A DNA stretch of 64,000 nucleotides, from NCBI GenBank assembly GCA_002914845.1, contig JXTC01000138.1, forward strand, positions 593,994 through 657,993, written 5' to 3'. A program made the position numbers and the translations under genes. The notes beneath the pieces were generated by a model. It was not told the origin of the DNA. It did no database searches and was given only the letters and a program-made list of their open reading frames with translations. Below are positions 22,500 to 34,894 of the stretch, piece after piece (position 1 is the first letter of the stretch; every line of letters starts with the position of its first letter). The stretch comes from Trema orientale (taxonomy: Eukaryota; Streptophyta; Magnoliopsida; Rosales; Cannabaceae).

Positions 22500-23800
22500 A
22501 AAAACTGTAATCTTTTAAGTGAATATCATAGCCTTTCTCAAAGAGCAGTCACAAACTCAAAATGTTTGTTTTCATGGTAGATACATAATAAAGATTTGAA
22601 ATGAATTGATGTCTCCCATTTTTTAAGCAGATAAGAATTTTATCTGTTCCTTTTACCACTACTTCGGAATCATCACTGAAAAAAACATTCCCACCTATTA
22701 ATTCATCAAGATATATGAACATTGATCGATGCCCACACATATGATTGCTAGTACTGGTGTCAAGATACTATGTGTTTTCTTGACCTTCGTTATTACTATT
22801 ATATGCTAGTAGCACTGTGTCATTCTCTTCTCTCTTCTCTTCAACGTAATAGACTTTTACTTCAATTCTGTTATTGGGTGTTCTATATTCTCTAGCATAA
22901 TGGCCAAACTTATAAAACTTATAACATTCAACTTGAGACTTCTCATGCCTCGAGTTTAATCGACTATCACGACCTCTTGAAGGACTTTTTCCTTTTTCGA
23001 AATTGTTGTTATGATAATTAGTGTTGTTATTAGAATTCCAACCTTGTACACGACCACGACTTGTATCATATTCTTGTCCTCGGTCTTATCCTCTACGACT
23101 ATGTTGACTTCTATCATTACATTGGTTATCTCCTTTCTCTGTGAGTTGTGACTTGAGAAGTTGCTCATTGAAGTTAGGCTTCTTCTTTTCTTTTCTTGGT
23201 GAGCTTGCAAGGAACTTAAGAGTTGTTCTACTGTCATGGCTCCTAAATATTTGGTTTCCTCGATGACAGTAACAATATTCTCAAACTTCGGATCTAATGA
23301 TCGGAGAATCTTTTCTATGATTGCAATATTTTCTAGTTTCTCACCATTTCTTTTCATTTGATTGGAAATGACTAAAACTCTAAAAAAGTAGTCAGAAACT
23401 GACTCAATCTCCATCATATGTTGTAAATCAATATCTCTTCTTAGAGTTTAAAGGTGAATCTTTTTAACTTTTTCTTTCCCCTTAGGAAAGACTTGAAGTT
23501 TCCTTCATGCTTCCTTAGTGGAGATTGCACTTCAGATTCTCTCAAACTCGTCGTCATCTAAAGCTTGGTAGATGAGATTGAAAGCTTTTTTTTTTCTCTT
23601 TCTTGAATCCTTTAAGCTATCCTTTTATGTTGAGGATAGCATCGCCTCACTTCTTGTCTCTTCGTAGCCTTTTTCTACTACTTCTCAAACATCATATGCT
23701 CCAAGAAGTACCTTCATTTGATAGTCTAGTTATCAAAGTTGCTGCCCTTAAGTGGTGGAATTAGAAGAGATGCTAAACTACTGGTAGCCATAGCTCTTAA
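22500..23800 (-). pseudogene. Copia gag and protease remnant
   Basis: The frame 23417-22956 is gag (UBN2 type): SVSDYFFRVLVISNQMKRNG, then RSLDPKFENIV and LLSSLQAHQEKK. A decayed zinc knuckle follows near 22890-22930, where the second and third cysteines of the CCHC pattern read as tyrosines (CYKFYKFGHYAREY). The frame 22740-22549 is the C-terminal protease region (GGNVFFSDDSEVVVKGTDKI, NLYYVSTMKTNILSL). Upstream, 23460-23800 carries further gag homology with stops. Confidence 0.75.
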
Positions 23801-24287
23801 TAGAGTGAGATTTTGGGAATTTCGACTACACGGATAGATCCAGAATGTCAAAAAACCTTAGGATTAACTGTTCATTCGACTTGGTCAAAGTCAACCTTCT
23901 TGGTCAAAAGTCAATGCCCATTAACGGCTCGGTCACTAGCTTATATGGCTCGATCAATGACTAGGTCAAACAGCTGTAACAGCTTGGTCAAACGGCTTGG
24001 TGGCTTGGCTTTGACTCGGCTCAGACTCGGCTCAACTTGGTAAGTTGACTAAGTTTCTAGCAGCAAACTTCTGGTGACTTATATAGGCTCGTTCTGATTC
24101 CGATTGGGCTGATTTTTGTGGCAGTATTTTCATATCGTAGAGCTTTTCGATTGGATATACAATAGTAGTAGGTTATGAACAAATTACCCACACTTTCAAT
24201 CTTAAGAATTCTTTTCTGATATGAAAGATCACTCAAAGCTGCATCCATACAGCATACTTAGAATTTCAAGAGATCTCTTATAACCTT

Positions 24288-24302
24288 ACTCTGATACCAC
24301 TT
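24288..24302 (-). promoter_or_regulatory. Primer-binding site of the truncated Copia element
   Basis: On the minus strand the LTR end TTCTAACA is followed by AAGTGGTATCAGAG, containing TGGTATCAGAG complementary to the 3' end of initiator tRNA-Met. This fixes the LTR boundary at 24303. Confidence 0.85.
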
Positions 24303-24741
24303 TGTTAGAAATAAAATAAACTTTATTAATCACTCAAATATTATTATAAGAGAAAACTCTCAATTTCGCTCTTCAAGCTCACTCACTCACTAGAAGCTAT
24401 GTTTTTTTTCTTCCTCGCTTCACTCTTTCAAGCTTTGCTTCTTACTTGATGCTTAGAACTCAAATAGGGAGGGCTATTTATAGATAGCACAAACAATTCT
24501 CAACTACACAAAGTGGTCTAATTAAACAAATACAAAAATTACAAATACTACATACTTAACCTAACACAAATCATATGACTCATAAGTAGAACTTTCTAGG
24601 AATTGAGTAATTTTACCAATTGGACTTTTCTTTTATGATTTTTGACGAACTTTAGCCAAGGGATGCTCCAAATTATTAGACTACATGTTGATGGGCTCAT
24701 AGCATTTTCTCACGGGCTTGAAAATAAGTTTATTTTCAACA
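24303..24741 (-). repeat. 5' LTR (439 bp) of the truncated Copia element
   Basis: Starts TGTTAGAAAT and ends TTTTCAACA on the plus strand, giving TG...CA termini. It adjoins the primer-binding site at 24288-24302. No second copy is present in the window, consistent with loss of the 3' end. Confidence 0.75.
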
Positions 24742-24793
24742 ATGGGTTGCCTATCAACACGAATCTCAAGAACCTATTTATGGGAGATATAGC

Positions 24794-26463
24794 TGTTGGG
24801 AATATGCCCTAGAAAGCAGTTTCTTTGTTTGGCATTTTAAACAATGTTTATTGGATTTAAGTGTTATCTATTTATTGTCAATAAATTCCATATTATGTCC
24901 CAATTATATACATGTGATGTTTATGTTTTCTATTATGCAAATGTCTAAAAGTTTCCATAACTAATAATAAGTAATAAGGAATTGATCATGTGAAGTATTC
25001 ATATGTGGGAGACTAGATTCTCTATTTCATTATGTCTAAATTAAAAGTTCATATTCTGTAAATAAAGATGGAATACTTTATTTTGCCATAAAATGTAGTG
25101 TTGTCTATTTCAACGGGATTGATGAAGTCTCCAATCATCGAAGTATCTGACTTCGGATAGAAACACTAGTGCGTTATAAGAAAGTTATAAGTGCATTGAA
25201 CTGCACCAAGTGAAAATAAAATTTGAGGTTAAGTGCCATAACTCAATATTCTATCTTTCACTAATCTAGCACTATTGCAAGATTACCTTAATCCTAGTGA
25301 TTGTCGGACTTGCTTTCATGAGTTTTATCTTTTTGACTTACTAAAGGACTAGTTTCGATTATATGGTTCGAACTCCGGTATCTTGGAAGATAAGACTTGT
25401 GAATTGATGAGAACGCCATTTATGATTTGGACACCATACGTATAATGTCACTTTGAGTTTTTTCAAGGACTTGGATAATAAAAAACCAAGCGCCAGGTAT
25501 TCACTTTGTGAATTTGACTGTGTTTGTATGGGCAGTTACAAACGCCGTAGTCAATTATTATCCATTATATGAAAAATAGTAACTCAAAGGTAAATATGTA
25601 CTAGATAGGTAATACGGTAATTTCACCTCACTAGTACGGCATTGCATCAGGGGTATATCTGCAGGTATAGTATATGCTAAATAGATCAAGTTAATTAAAG
25701 TATTAATTAGCTTCACAGAAAATATATGACATTTAGTCTAAGAGTGCAATATTGGGCCTATAGTGGAGTGCCCTAATATTAATGGACAAGGCCTAGTCAT
25801 AATTAAGAGTTAATTATTCCTGTGGACAGTTAGCCCATTGGAGCTTAGACTATTTAGATCCATAAGGTCCCCTGTCTAGCTCACACATAGCCCAATACTA
25901 ATTGGATGGTCAATTGAGCCCAATAAGCCCATTAGGGTTTACATCTCTCTAGTACTTAAGAGAAAAATTCTCCTAAGCCTGCAGACAAGAGCTACACGCC
26001 TACTACATGCACAAAAACTGTGCTTGGCGTGAAATAGAGAGAAAAAGAGAGAGTGAGAGAGATGAGCTACCGCGGGAGAAATCCCGAGCTCGTTCATGGC
26101 TGCTGAGGGAGAGATACCCATGGCTGTAAACGTGCAATCAAAGGAGAAGAAAGAACGTCTTCCGGATCATCCACTCATCTCTCGTTGGGAATCAAGAAGG
26201 TGTCCACACACCGAATCATTCAACGGGCTCTAGAGAATAGACGGGAAGGCTCAATGGTTGTGAAGCGCTTCTAGGTTTTATCTAAAGCAAGATCCATGAA
26301 TTGATTTATATTAGATCAACGATCCTATTTATTTTATTTTGTAAAATTTGAAGAAAATTTTAAAAGACCAATTCTGCTGCGTTCTTGATTTATTTACAAA
26401 ATTACGGAAATTATTTTCGGTAAAATCGTTTTTCAGAAAAAAAAAATTTCGGAATTTCTAGCA
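24794..26463 (+). repeat. 5' LTR (1670 bp) of the Angela-like element
   Basis: TG...CA boundaries: TGTTGGGAATA at 24794 and TTTCTAGCA at 26463. Minus-strand ORF 26121-25939 and similar frames within it are not genes. The complete copy allows comparison with the gapped right LTR. Confidence 0.85.
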
Positions 26464-26484
26464 ATTGGTACCAAGGCAAAGGTT
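26464..26484 (+). promoter_or_regulatory. Degenerate primer-binding site of the Angela-like element
   Basis: ATTGGTACCAAGGCAAAGG follows the LTR directly. It resembles the tRNA-Met-complementary TTGGTATCAGAGC with several substitutions, so priming capacity is probably lost. Confidence 0.6.
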
Positions 26485-26819
26485 TTCGATGATCTAGCAT
26501 ATCTTGTTCATGTTTATTCTCTTAAAGTTTAATGATCTATGATTTCCATGTTGATCTCTTTGATTATGTTTGATCTTGTTCATGTTTATGAGTATGCTCT
26601 ATTATATATGATGATTGATTGATTTAATGAGTTTAAATGATAATCAATTAGACGTCGCTATGTTCATGATCATGTGAAGTGTTTTTGATTTTTCGTTCTA
26701 GCATGTTCTTAATTTTTCTATGAATATTCTTTTATGTTCTTAATAAAAGTGTACATAGAAAGTCGTTTGATCTTTAATTGTGCTATAATTTTTGAGAAAA
26801 ACTATTAACAATTAGGTTA

Positions 26820-27440
26820 TCGATTTTTTGGATTCGGAAAAGCTACAAGGCGGTGCATGGCTAAGAGTCATGCGCGCCGCCCGTGTGTGCCGCGGTGGGG
26901 AAACCCGCTCGCTGGCCGCGCGGGTGGCAACCCGCGNGTGCGCTAGCCGCACGGGTGTCATCCCGCTCCTGCGGCCGCGTGGGCTTTGTCCTGCTCTTAT
27001 GGTTGCTTCGTCCCGCTCCCGTGGCCATGCGGGCTTCACCCCACTTCGGTGAGCCGCGTACCTGCCGTCTTGCATGGGCACTTCGCAACCACGTAGACGC
27101 ATGGTATTTGTCCCATGTATGGCCATGTAAGTGCCGTCTTACGTGATGGCTGCATGCACGTTTCGCAAATACATGGACGCATGAGACTTGTCCCATGCGT
27201 GGCCATGCAGATACCATCTCGTACGCTTGTCGTCAAAATCTACGCGAGCCCGTTGTCGCTTGGTATTAGTCCCGAGCGAGGCCACGTAGCGTTATGTACC
27301 CGTTGGCGCTCGAGATTGTCCCGAGCATGGCCGCATGGCATCCCGAGAATCATCCTCGTTATGGTTTTTCGTTCGGACCTTCAGCTTGTTTCGAACTATG
27401 CGGCGGCATTCCGATCGGCATCCCGATGCCGTTGACATCA
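26820..27440. repeat. GC-rich degenerate repeat island in the Angela-like leader
   Basis: A sharply GC-rich block in otherwise AT-rich DNA. Units of the form TTGTCCCATG(C/T)(G/A)TGGCCATG recur at about 27107, 27190, 27265 and 27317, preceded by GGCCGCGYGGG units with CCCGCTC. Overlapping ORFs on both strands (26812-27435) are a by-product of high GC and contain one ambiguous base (26938). No known domain is seen. Confidence 0.6.
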
Positions 27441-27589
27441 GATTATCCATTTTAGATAATTTTCTATTTTAAATTTCCTTATTTGAATTTTGAATTAGAG
27501 ATAATTTAGGAAATTTGAATTAGTTACCTTATCTGATTTTTGAAATTCAAATTTTGGTAATTAATCTGATAGGATGAGATACTATCAGA

Positions 27590-27790
27590 AAATCCTAAAT
27601 TCTCTAATTTTGAAATTTAAATATTTAAATTTAAATTAAGGATAAGATCCTTAATCTATGGAAGATTTAAATTAAGGATTAAGATCCTTAGTTACTGATA
27701 GATTTAAATTAAGGATAAGATCCTCAATTTAAATAAATTCAAATCAAGGATAAGATCACTTGATTTTAGGAAATTTAAATGATTATTTAA
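27590..27790. repeat. AT-rich tandem repeats with GGATAAGATC
   Basis: The unit ATTTAAATTAAGGATAAGAT recurs four times, with TCAAATCAAGGATAAGATCA as a variant, at intervals of about 45-60 bp. Surrounding 27440-28360 is similarly AT-rich with ATTTAAAT and GAGATAAT motifs and no coding. Confidence 0.6.
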
Positions 27791-28360
27791 ATATAGAGAG
27801 GATCATATATTTAAATAGATTTGATTTTAAATTTAAATACGGATGAGATCCCACTATTTAAGGAAATCAAATCATGTCAGTTATCATTATGAGATAATGA
27901 TTATTTAAATTAAATATGAGATAATTAATTTAAATAAATTTGAGATTATTAATTAGATATTATGTGATAATATTTAAACTTTTAAATTCAAATATTTGGA
28001 TAGATATTTATTAAACTATTTATGTGATAGTTAGTTGTTAATTTAAATTTGAATTTGAATTTGATTTGAATTCAAATTTAGAAATATTCTAGGAGATTTA
28101 AATAGTTAAATCTTTTGTAATTTAAATTTGAAACTTATGAAAATTTCAAATTAAAATTAGAAAGAATATCTTATCTATCCAAATCTGTTTGATTTTGAAT
28201 TTAAAGATGGGAGCTAATTTTAATGAGATTAAAATGGATAGTTAGAAATTATGAGATAATTTCAGATTTGGCTAAATTTTGAACTTTCTATTTATTTTAA
28301 ATGATGACTAGATATTATGAGATAAATCTAAAATTAAATTTATGTGATTGGATAATATTA

Positions 28361-28790
28361 CTATATTAATTATTCAATAATTAATTAGTGATTTGAAATT
28401 CAAATGTTGAATTCAAATCTAGAGATAATCTAAAAGATTTAATAAGATTAAATTTTCTAAAGATTATCTATATTAATTATTCAATAATTAATTAATGATT
28501 TGAAATTTAAATGTTGAATTCAAATCTAGAGATAATCTAGAAGATTTAATAAGATTAACTTTTCAAAAGATTATCTATATTAATTATTCAATAATTAATT
28601 AAGGATTTGAAATTCAAATATTGAATTCAAATCTAGACATAATCTAGAAGATTTAATAAGATTAAATTTTCAAAAGATTATCTATATTAATTTTTCAATA
28701 ATTAATTTAAAAATTTGAAATTCAAATGTTGAATTTAAATCTAGAAATATTCTAATAGATTAATGTGATTAAATCTTTTAGATAATTAAT
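28361..28790. repeat. Four-copy 107-bp tandem repeat
   Basis: CTATATTAAT starts at 28361, 28468, 28575 and 28682, an exact 107-bp period. Each unit contains TTCAATAATTAATT, TTGAAATTCAAAT and AGAAGATTTAATAAGATTAA. The last copy is more divergent. The remaining leader to about 29440 is related AT-rich sequence without tandem order. Confidence 0.85.
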
Positions 28791-29680
28791 ATTAATTATG
28801 TGATAATTAATTTGAGATTTGAATTTAAAAGTTAAATTCAAATTAATAGATATTTGTAGAGATTTAATTTGATTAAATCATCTACATATCTAATTTAAAT
28901 CTTATGAAGATTTTAATTAGTAAATATCCACATTATCCAATTTAAATTTAAATAGAAAGTTTACATTTTATTTTGATGAGATTAAAATAATGATTTGAAA
29001 ATTATGAGATAATTTCAAATTTGAAAATCCAATCAGTGGGAGATATTTTAATTATGAGATAATTAAATTTTAATTCAAAATTTAAATTCAAAGTTGAATT
29101 CGAATTTTGAAATATTCAAGGAGATTTAATTTGGATTAAATCTTTTAATTAAATAAATTAGATTTTGTGAAAATCTTAATTATTTAAACTTGAATATTAT
29201 ATCTCACAGTTATTATTTAATAATATCTTTTGTGAAAAGGTTGTTCAATTATTAAATAATAATAAATGGAATGATTGATAATCATTAACTTTTCCGTTTT
29301 ATTAAATTCTACTAATACTTGATTATTATATGAATAATGTTGCATGCATATTCTATATAGAGTATTTAATTACATGATCTTAGTAATATGTCATATGGGA
29401 TAGTAGAGCTACTCACATGTAAAATATAAACATGCTTACATAATTGATTTTAGGTTACTAAGTAAGTTAGATAACTGGGTAAAATCATTAAATCCCTAAT
29501 TATAAAATATTGAGTGGGAGAAGGTACGAGATACCTACTGTCTCCATTGTTGATTCATTATGTACTAGGATGAGCCTCGCCTCAGAATCTTGCTGAGCTC
29601 CCATAAAAGGGTTTTCGTCCGGGTAGTACTGGAAATGAATTTCTTAGGATAAGGTATTAAGTGGACTATATGAGGCTGAT

Positions 29681-29898
29681 CTCCCGTAGGAGACGGTCTT
29701 ATATAGAAAGCTTAATTACTGAAATAATGGTTACACACTCAACTTGAAATACTAATATCCTCCCGTAGGAGTTCTTGTTAGTAGAGTAGAGGACTAAATT
29801 AAATGGTAGTTAGAAATATGGAATATGTGATATTTGTCTTATTTTCTAAATGAAATTGTTTCAGTTTGACTTGTTAATTGCATGACTTCCCGTAGGAG
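29681..29898. repeat. Three CTCCCGTAGGAG hairpin motifs
   Basis: CTCCCGTAGGAG at 29681-29692 and 29760-29771, and TTCCCGTAGGAG at 29887-29898. CTCC and GGAG can pair around a CGTA loop. They sit in the non-coding leader at 29440-30300. Confidence 0.6.
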
Positions 29899-31008
29899 GC
29901 TTGTAATTAATGGTAAGTTGAATTACCATAAATATTAGTGATAGTCTTAGGGATACTTCACTTGCATATTGTAGATTTACTTTACATTATGTTAATTATT
30001 CAAAATATTTATTACATGATGTTTGCTATTATATGTATTATTTATTTTCGTTCAAGTAGATATGTCCTTAATTCCTTTACCTGCTGTACTCACACATACA
30101 TAACTTTTATAGTTAGACTATATTGTCTAGATTAATACAACCTAGATTTAGTGCTTATAGCTGATACGTTACTAAGTTCTTACTCTTATATATTCATCCA
30201 CATTCACTGGTGAGACTAGTGAAGAAAAATAAAGTATATATTTAGTGGGAGAATTCCTTGATAATTCATTGATACATGTTGACATGAGATGTCCAATATG
30301 TTACTACATAAAATTCAAGGAATTCAAACCACTACAACGTTATGCTAAATCTCAATGAGATATTTAATGAACATCTTCACTAAGCTAAAGTAGCTAAAGA
30401 TGAATTTTCTAATCCCTAGCTAAAAAGAAAAATATTTCGTATATAGTACTAAAGGATATTGAAAGAAAATTATTAGGAATACCTATACAATACTTGATTG
30501 GAAGGTAATAACAATTTATTATTCATTAATTTATTTTAATGGATAACTTAATGAATCTTGGATAAGATTCAAGAATCATTAACCATGTTTGCATGTCTGT
30601 TGCAAAGGATTCTATGGAAACCAAAGGGTTTAGTGAAGGCAAGTTCACTAAGAGTAAGGACTACAATGGGTATAGTGTCATTACATAAAATGAGAAATAT
30701 TTAAATTCATATTTGATAAATTTATGAATTAGGACTTAAAAATTGTCAAGTAATTAGGAGTAATTTGATTTTTGTTCATATTTGATGAAACGATATTATT
30801 CTATTTGTCTTAATGACAAAGTTTCTATGTGAAAGAATAATATTCTTAATTGCACAAAATGACATTTTTTAGTCTATATTATTCTCATTGTATGATACTA
30901 ATAATGATGAGATTAAACATGATAAATCTAATCATAAGAAAGTAAGTAAGTACTAACAATAAAACATAGTTGCATTTCAGTCATATTAACCTAAATATGA
31001 TCTAAAGA

Positions 31009-32610
31009 TTGGTTAAGGATAGGCATCTGAACTTGTTAGAAGCCAAACAATCACTAATCTGTGAATCCTATCTGGAAGGTAAAATGACAAATAGGTCCTT
31101 TATTAGAAAAGACCTAAGAGTAAAAGAATGTTTTAAAAATAGTACGTATTGTTATCTGCGGGTCATTGAGCAATCAAGCCCAGTGAGGTTTTGAATATAT
31201 CATTATGAATGATTATTCAAAATTGTATTATGTTTACCTAATGTTACTGCTAATTGAATTCTTTCGAAAGGTTCAAAGAATTGAAAGCGGAAACCAAAAA
31301 GCAATTAGGAAAAACATAAAGACTCTTCGATTGGATCGAAGCGTTGAATACCTCTATAGAGAATTCTTAGGAATATCTCACAGACAATGAAAACTTTTGG
31401 CTATGATTAAGTTGTTGTTCAATTGTTCATTATTACGACCCAAAGTAAGTTATTTCTTAAGAAAATAACTGATGATGTAATCAGCCTATCTATAAAAGAT
31501 AGAATAGAGTAAGCACTAAGGAAGGATAAATCACTAAAAGATCAATATATATCGGATCCTCATTGTAGTGAGACGATTATGAGACAATCTGGTAGATATT
31601 TGGAAATAGGAGAGTCCTATAACCTAGAATCTGATTACTTTATCTACTAAGAGGAAATAGATGATGTTGATATAGATTTTTAGCAAAAGGCAATAGAATC
31701 CATATTAGAGTCTATGTACTCTAATAAAATCTGGGATCTTATAGATCCACCTGAAGGGTTAAAACTTTTTAGGTGTAAAATTAGTCTATAAGAGAAAAAG
31801 AGGAATAGACGGGAAAGTAAAGACTTTTAAGGCAAGTTGGTTGCAAAAAGGATTATATACAGAAAAAATGTCTATTCTGTTGTTATGATCAAGTCTATTA
31901 ATATACTCTTTTCCATAGTTGTATCTCTTGATTATGAGATATAGCAAAAAAGCATCAAGATAGCTTTCCTGAATGGCAATCTTGACGACTGTATCTAAAA
32001 GATACAGCCAGAGGGGTTCATTAAAAAAGGCCAAGAAAGTAAAGTTTGTGAAACTTTAGAGATCTAATTTATAGACTTAAATATTTGTCTATAATTTATC
32101 GATTTGATCGATACATACACGAATCTTGTATTTATAAAAGATTCAGGGCAGCAAAGTGATTTTTCTGGTTTATATATATTGATGATATACTAAACATTAG
32201 GAATGATATAGGATAACAATCATCAATAAGAATTTAGTTAGCACAATAGCATGATATTTATTATGCTGTTGGGATAGTAAGTTGATACTAATCTAATCCA
32301 GAACTTGAACATAGAATTATAGTCAAGTGTATCCTTAAGTATCTTCAGAGAAATAGGAACTATGTACTTGTCTATTCTGGAGAAAAATCTGACTTATGTA
32401 AGATATATTAATTCGGATGCTCGATCTGAAAATATACTCCAGAGGATCAACCTTTTATTATGTGTTAATCCTAATAGGGAGACGTTATAGTGAGTAAGAT
32501 AGCCTTAGCAGAAGAACCTTACTGATCCGTTTACCAAATCTTTAGCAATCAAAGTTTTGGAGGATCACCTAGAAGGAATAGGACTGCGTGATATATCACA
32601 TCTGCTTTAA
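31009..32610 (+). pseudogene. Angela-like pol remnants (integrase, RT, RNase H)
   Basis: 31009-31190 is the GAG-pre-integrase segment (VKDRHLNLLEAKQSLICESY, LEGKMTNRSF). 31205-31390 is the integrase core (NDYSKLYYVYLM, IKTLRLDRSVEYLYREFL). 31690-32040 in broken frames is RT (NKIWDLIDPPEGLK, KLVAKR, IAFLNGNLDD, IQPEGF), followed near 32170-32190 by a decayed active-site region reading YILMIY in place of YVDDIL. 32480-32600 has the RNase H tail (LTDPFTKSLA, LEGIGLRDI). Gag is unrecognisable and large parts of integrase and RT are deleted. The whole frame is closed by stops and shifts. Confidence 0.85.
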
Positions 32611-32626
32611 AAGGCAAGTGGGAGAT
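32608..32626 (+). promoter_or_regulatory. Polypurine tract of the Angela-like element
   Basis: AAAAGGCAAGTGGGAGAT directly precedes the 3' LTR start at 32627, as expected for plus-strand priming. Confidence 0.8.
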
Positions 32627-33873
32627 TGTTGGGAATATGCCCTAGAAAGCAGTTTCTTTGTTTGGCATTTTAAACAATGTTTATTGGATTTNNNNNNNNN
32701 NNNNNNNNNNNNNNNNNNNNNNNNNNNNNNNNNNNNNNNNNNNNNNNNNNNNNNNNNNNNNNNNNNNNNNNNNNNNNNNNNNNNNNNNNNNNNNNNNNNN
32801 NNNNNNNNNNNNNNNNNNNNNNNNNNNNNNNNNNNNNNNNNNNNNNNNNNNNNNNNNNNNNNNNNNNNNNNNNNNNNNNNNNNNNNNNNNNNNNNNNNNN
32901 NNNNNNNNNNNNNNNNNNNNNNNNNNNNNNNNNNNNNNNNNNNNNNNNNNNNNNNNNNNNNNNNNNNNNNNNNNNNNNNNNNNNNNNNNNNNNNNNNNNN
33001 NNNNNNNNNNNNNNNNNNNNNNNNNNNNNNNNNNNNNNNNNNNNNNNNNNNNNNNNNNNNNNNNNNNNNNNNNNNNNNNNNNNNNNNNNNNNNNNNNNNN
33101 NNNNNNNNNNNNNNNNNNNNNNNNNNNNNNNNTATATGACATTTAGTCTAAGAGTGCAATATTGGGCCTATAGTGGAGTGCCCCAATATTAATGGACAAG
33201 GTCCAGTCATAATTAAGAGTTAATTATGTCTGTAGGCAGTTGGCCCATTAGAGCTTAGACTATTTGGATCCATAAGGTTCCCTGTCTAGCTCACACATAT
33301 CCCAATACTAATTGGATGGTCAGTTGAGCCCAATAAGCTCATTAGGGTTTACATCTCTCTAGTACTTAAGAGAAAAGTTCTCCTAAGCCTGCACACAAGA
33401 GCTACACGCCTACTACATGTACAGAAACTGTGCTTGGCATGAAACAGAGAGAAAAAGAGAGAGTGAGAGAGACGAGCTACCGCGGGAGAAATCCCGAGCT
33501 CGTTCATGACAGCTGAGGGAGAGATACCTATGGCTGTGAATGTGCAATCAAAGGAGAAGGAAGAGCGTCTTCCGGATCATCCCCTCATCTCTCATTGGGA
33601 ATCAAGAAGGTGCCCACACACCGGATCATTCAACGAGCTCTAGAGAATAGATGGGAAGGCTCAATGGTTGTGAAGCACTTCTAGGTTTTATCTAAACCAA
33701 GATCCATGAATTGATTTGTTAGATCAACGATCCTGTTTATTTTGTTTTGTAAAATTTCAAGAAAATTTTAAAAGACCAATTCCGCTGCGTTCTTGATTCA
33801 TTTACAAAACTGCGGAAATCGTTTTCGGTAAAATCGTTTTTCAAAAAAAAAAAATTTTTCAGAATTTCTAGCA
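32627..33873 (+). repeat. 3' LTR of the Angela-like element, containing an N gap
   Basis: Matches 24794-24858 before the gap and about 25723-26463 after it. The N run (32692-33132, 441 bases) stands for about 864 bp in the left LTR, so it is too short. Frames spanning the Ns are artefacts. Confidence 0.9.
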
Positions 33874-33878
33874 TTAGC

Positions 33879-34450
33879 TACCAATTCTCTAACAATAATT
33901 TTACATTAAAATATTAGATATTCTGAATCTAAGAAGTGTATAAGTTTATGATCACTAATTTTCTGAAACGATAATTTTATGGAAAGAAATTTCGGTCTTA
34001 CACCTACATAATTTACTCACAAGCTTTTACTGCCATGGTTTTTTTTATCACCATATTTATATATTGAAGGAAATTAAATATTTAGTAATGCAAGTAAAAA
34101 ATAATGCTTCAGATAGACAAAATTTATGCTTAATGATCAATGATTCAATGTGGTATGAGTTTTCTTTTTCTATAAAATTTATGTGACAAGCTATCAATTG
34201 TGTAAAATTGTTGTGAGCTCACATTTATAAACTATGTCTTATCAGTGGGTGTAAATTTTGTGTGTCACTATCATTACTCCATAAGAGAGAAATTTTAATA
34301 AATATGCTTCATAGGTGCCCTAGTTATAACCATATGCCTCCCCCAATAAATGTTCAAAATATAAGACTACGAAACAAAAATACCCCTAAAAGTATAGTTT
34401 TATTGATGTTAAAAAAAAAAAGAACACTCAAAAACTCACAAAAAGGAAAN

Positions 34451-34486
<36 letters not shown>

Positions 34487-34514
34487 CTTAAACGTCTACT
34501 CTTGCTCTGCTCAT

Positions 34515-34555
<41 letters not shown>

Positions 34556-34894
34556 CTCTCTGTAATTTCTCTTATACCATCTCTCACAGTCCTAAAATCT
34601 CTCAACTTTCTCTCTCGCTCTCATCTCTGTTGTGCACGATTAAGAAATTTCTATGTTTAAATATCATAGAGTATAATTAAAAATAGTCTGTATTTGAGTT
34701 TGAGACATTTTATGATAGATTATGCATTAAAAAAAATTAAATTTAGGTCAATTAATACGAATTTCTAAAAATTTGGACAATCTTTTCCGACGAACATCAA
34801 AAGTTTTGTTGAATTTTGACATTGATTCAAAGCCTATTCGATGCAATTCGATGAAAACTCTTTGATAATTATTTCTGAAAAATTACTCAATATA
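33879..34894. other. Non-coding DNA with poly(A) and (CT)n tracts
   Basis: A 30-base A run with one N lies at about 34450-34480 and a (CT)n microsatellite at about 34518-34562. ORFs 34262-34660 (plus) and 34354-34605 (minus) are translations of these simple repeats. No gene is visible. Confidence 0.6.

Larger units (their letters stand above)
21216..24741 (-). mobile_element. 5' part of a Copia retrotransposon, 3'-truncated
   Basis: The order on the minus strand is LTR, primer-binding site, gag, zinc knuckle, protease region, GAG-pre-integrase, integrase core and the segment before RT. RT, RNase H and the 3' LTR are absent; the homology fades at about 21220. The frame is broken by many stops and shifts, so it is dead. 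Confidence 0.8.
24794..33873 (+). mobile_element. Angela-like Copia retrotransposon, full-length but degenerate
   Basis: The LTRs at 24794-26463 and 32627-33873 both start TGTTGGGAATATGCCCTAG and end TTTCTAGCA. This LTR start is characteristic of the Angela/BARE lineage. Flanking bases ATAGC (24789-24793) and TTAGC (33874-33878) are a near-match 5-bp target duplication. LTRs are about 94% identical over 275 bases compared by eye. Internally a repeat-rich, non-coding 4-kb stretch precedes short pol remnants in the order GAG-pre-integrase, integrase, RT, RNase H. No frame is intact. Confidence 0.85.

Noticed and set aside
26812..27435. Six overlapping ORFs on both strands in the GC-rich island
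   Set aside because: High GC removes stop codons; the frames overlap on both strands, include an ambiguous base and show no domain.
29681..29898. CTCCCGTAGGAG motifs as bacterial-type terminators or CRISPR repeats
   Set aside because: Plant nuclear context, irregular spacing, only three short copies and no T-tract.
32588..33192. Several ORFs on both strands across the second N run
   Set aside because: Same gap artefact; the flanks are LTR sequence.
34262..34660. ORFs rich in Lys or Ser/Leu on opposite strands
   Set aside because: They translate a poly(A) run and a (CT)n microsatellite.
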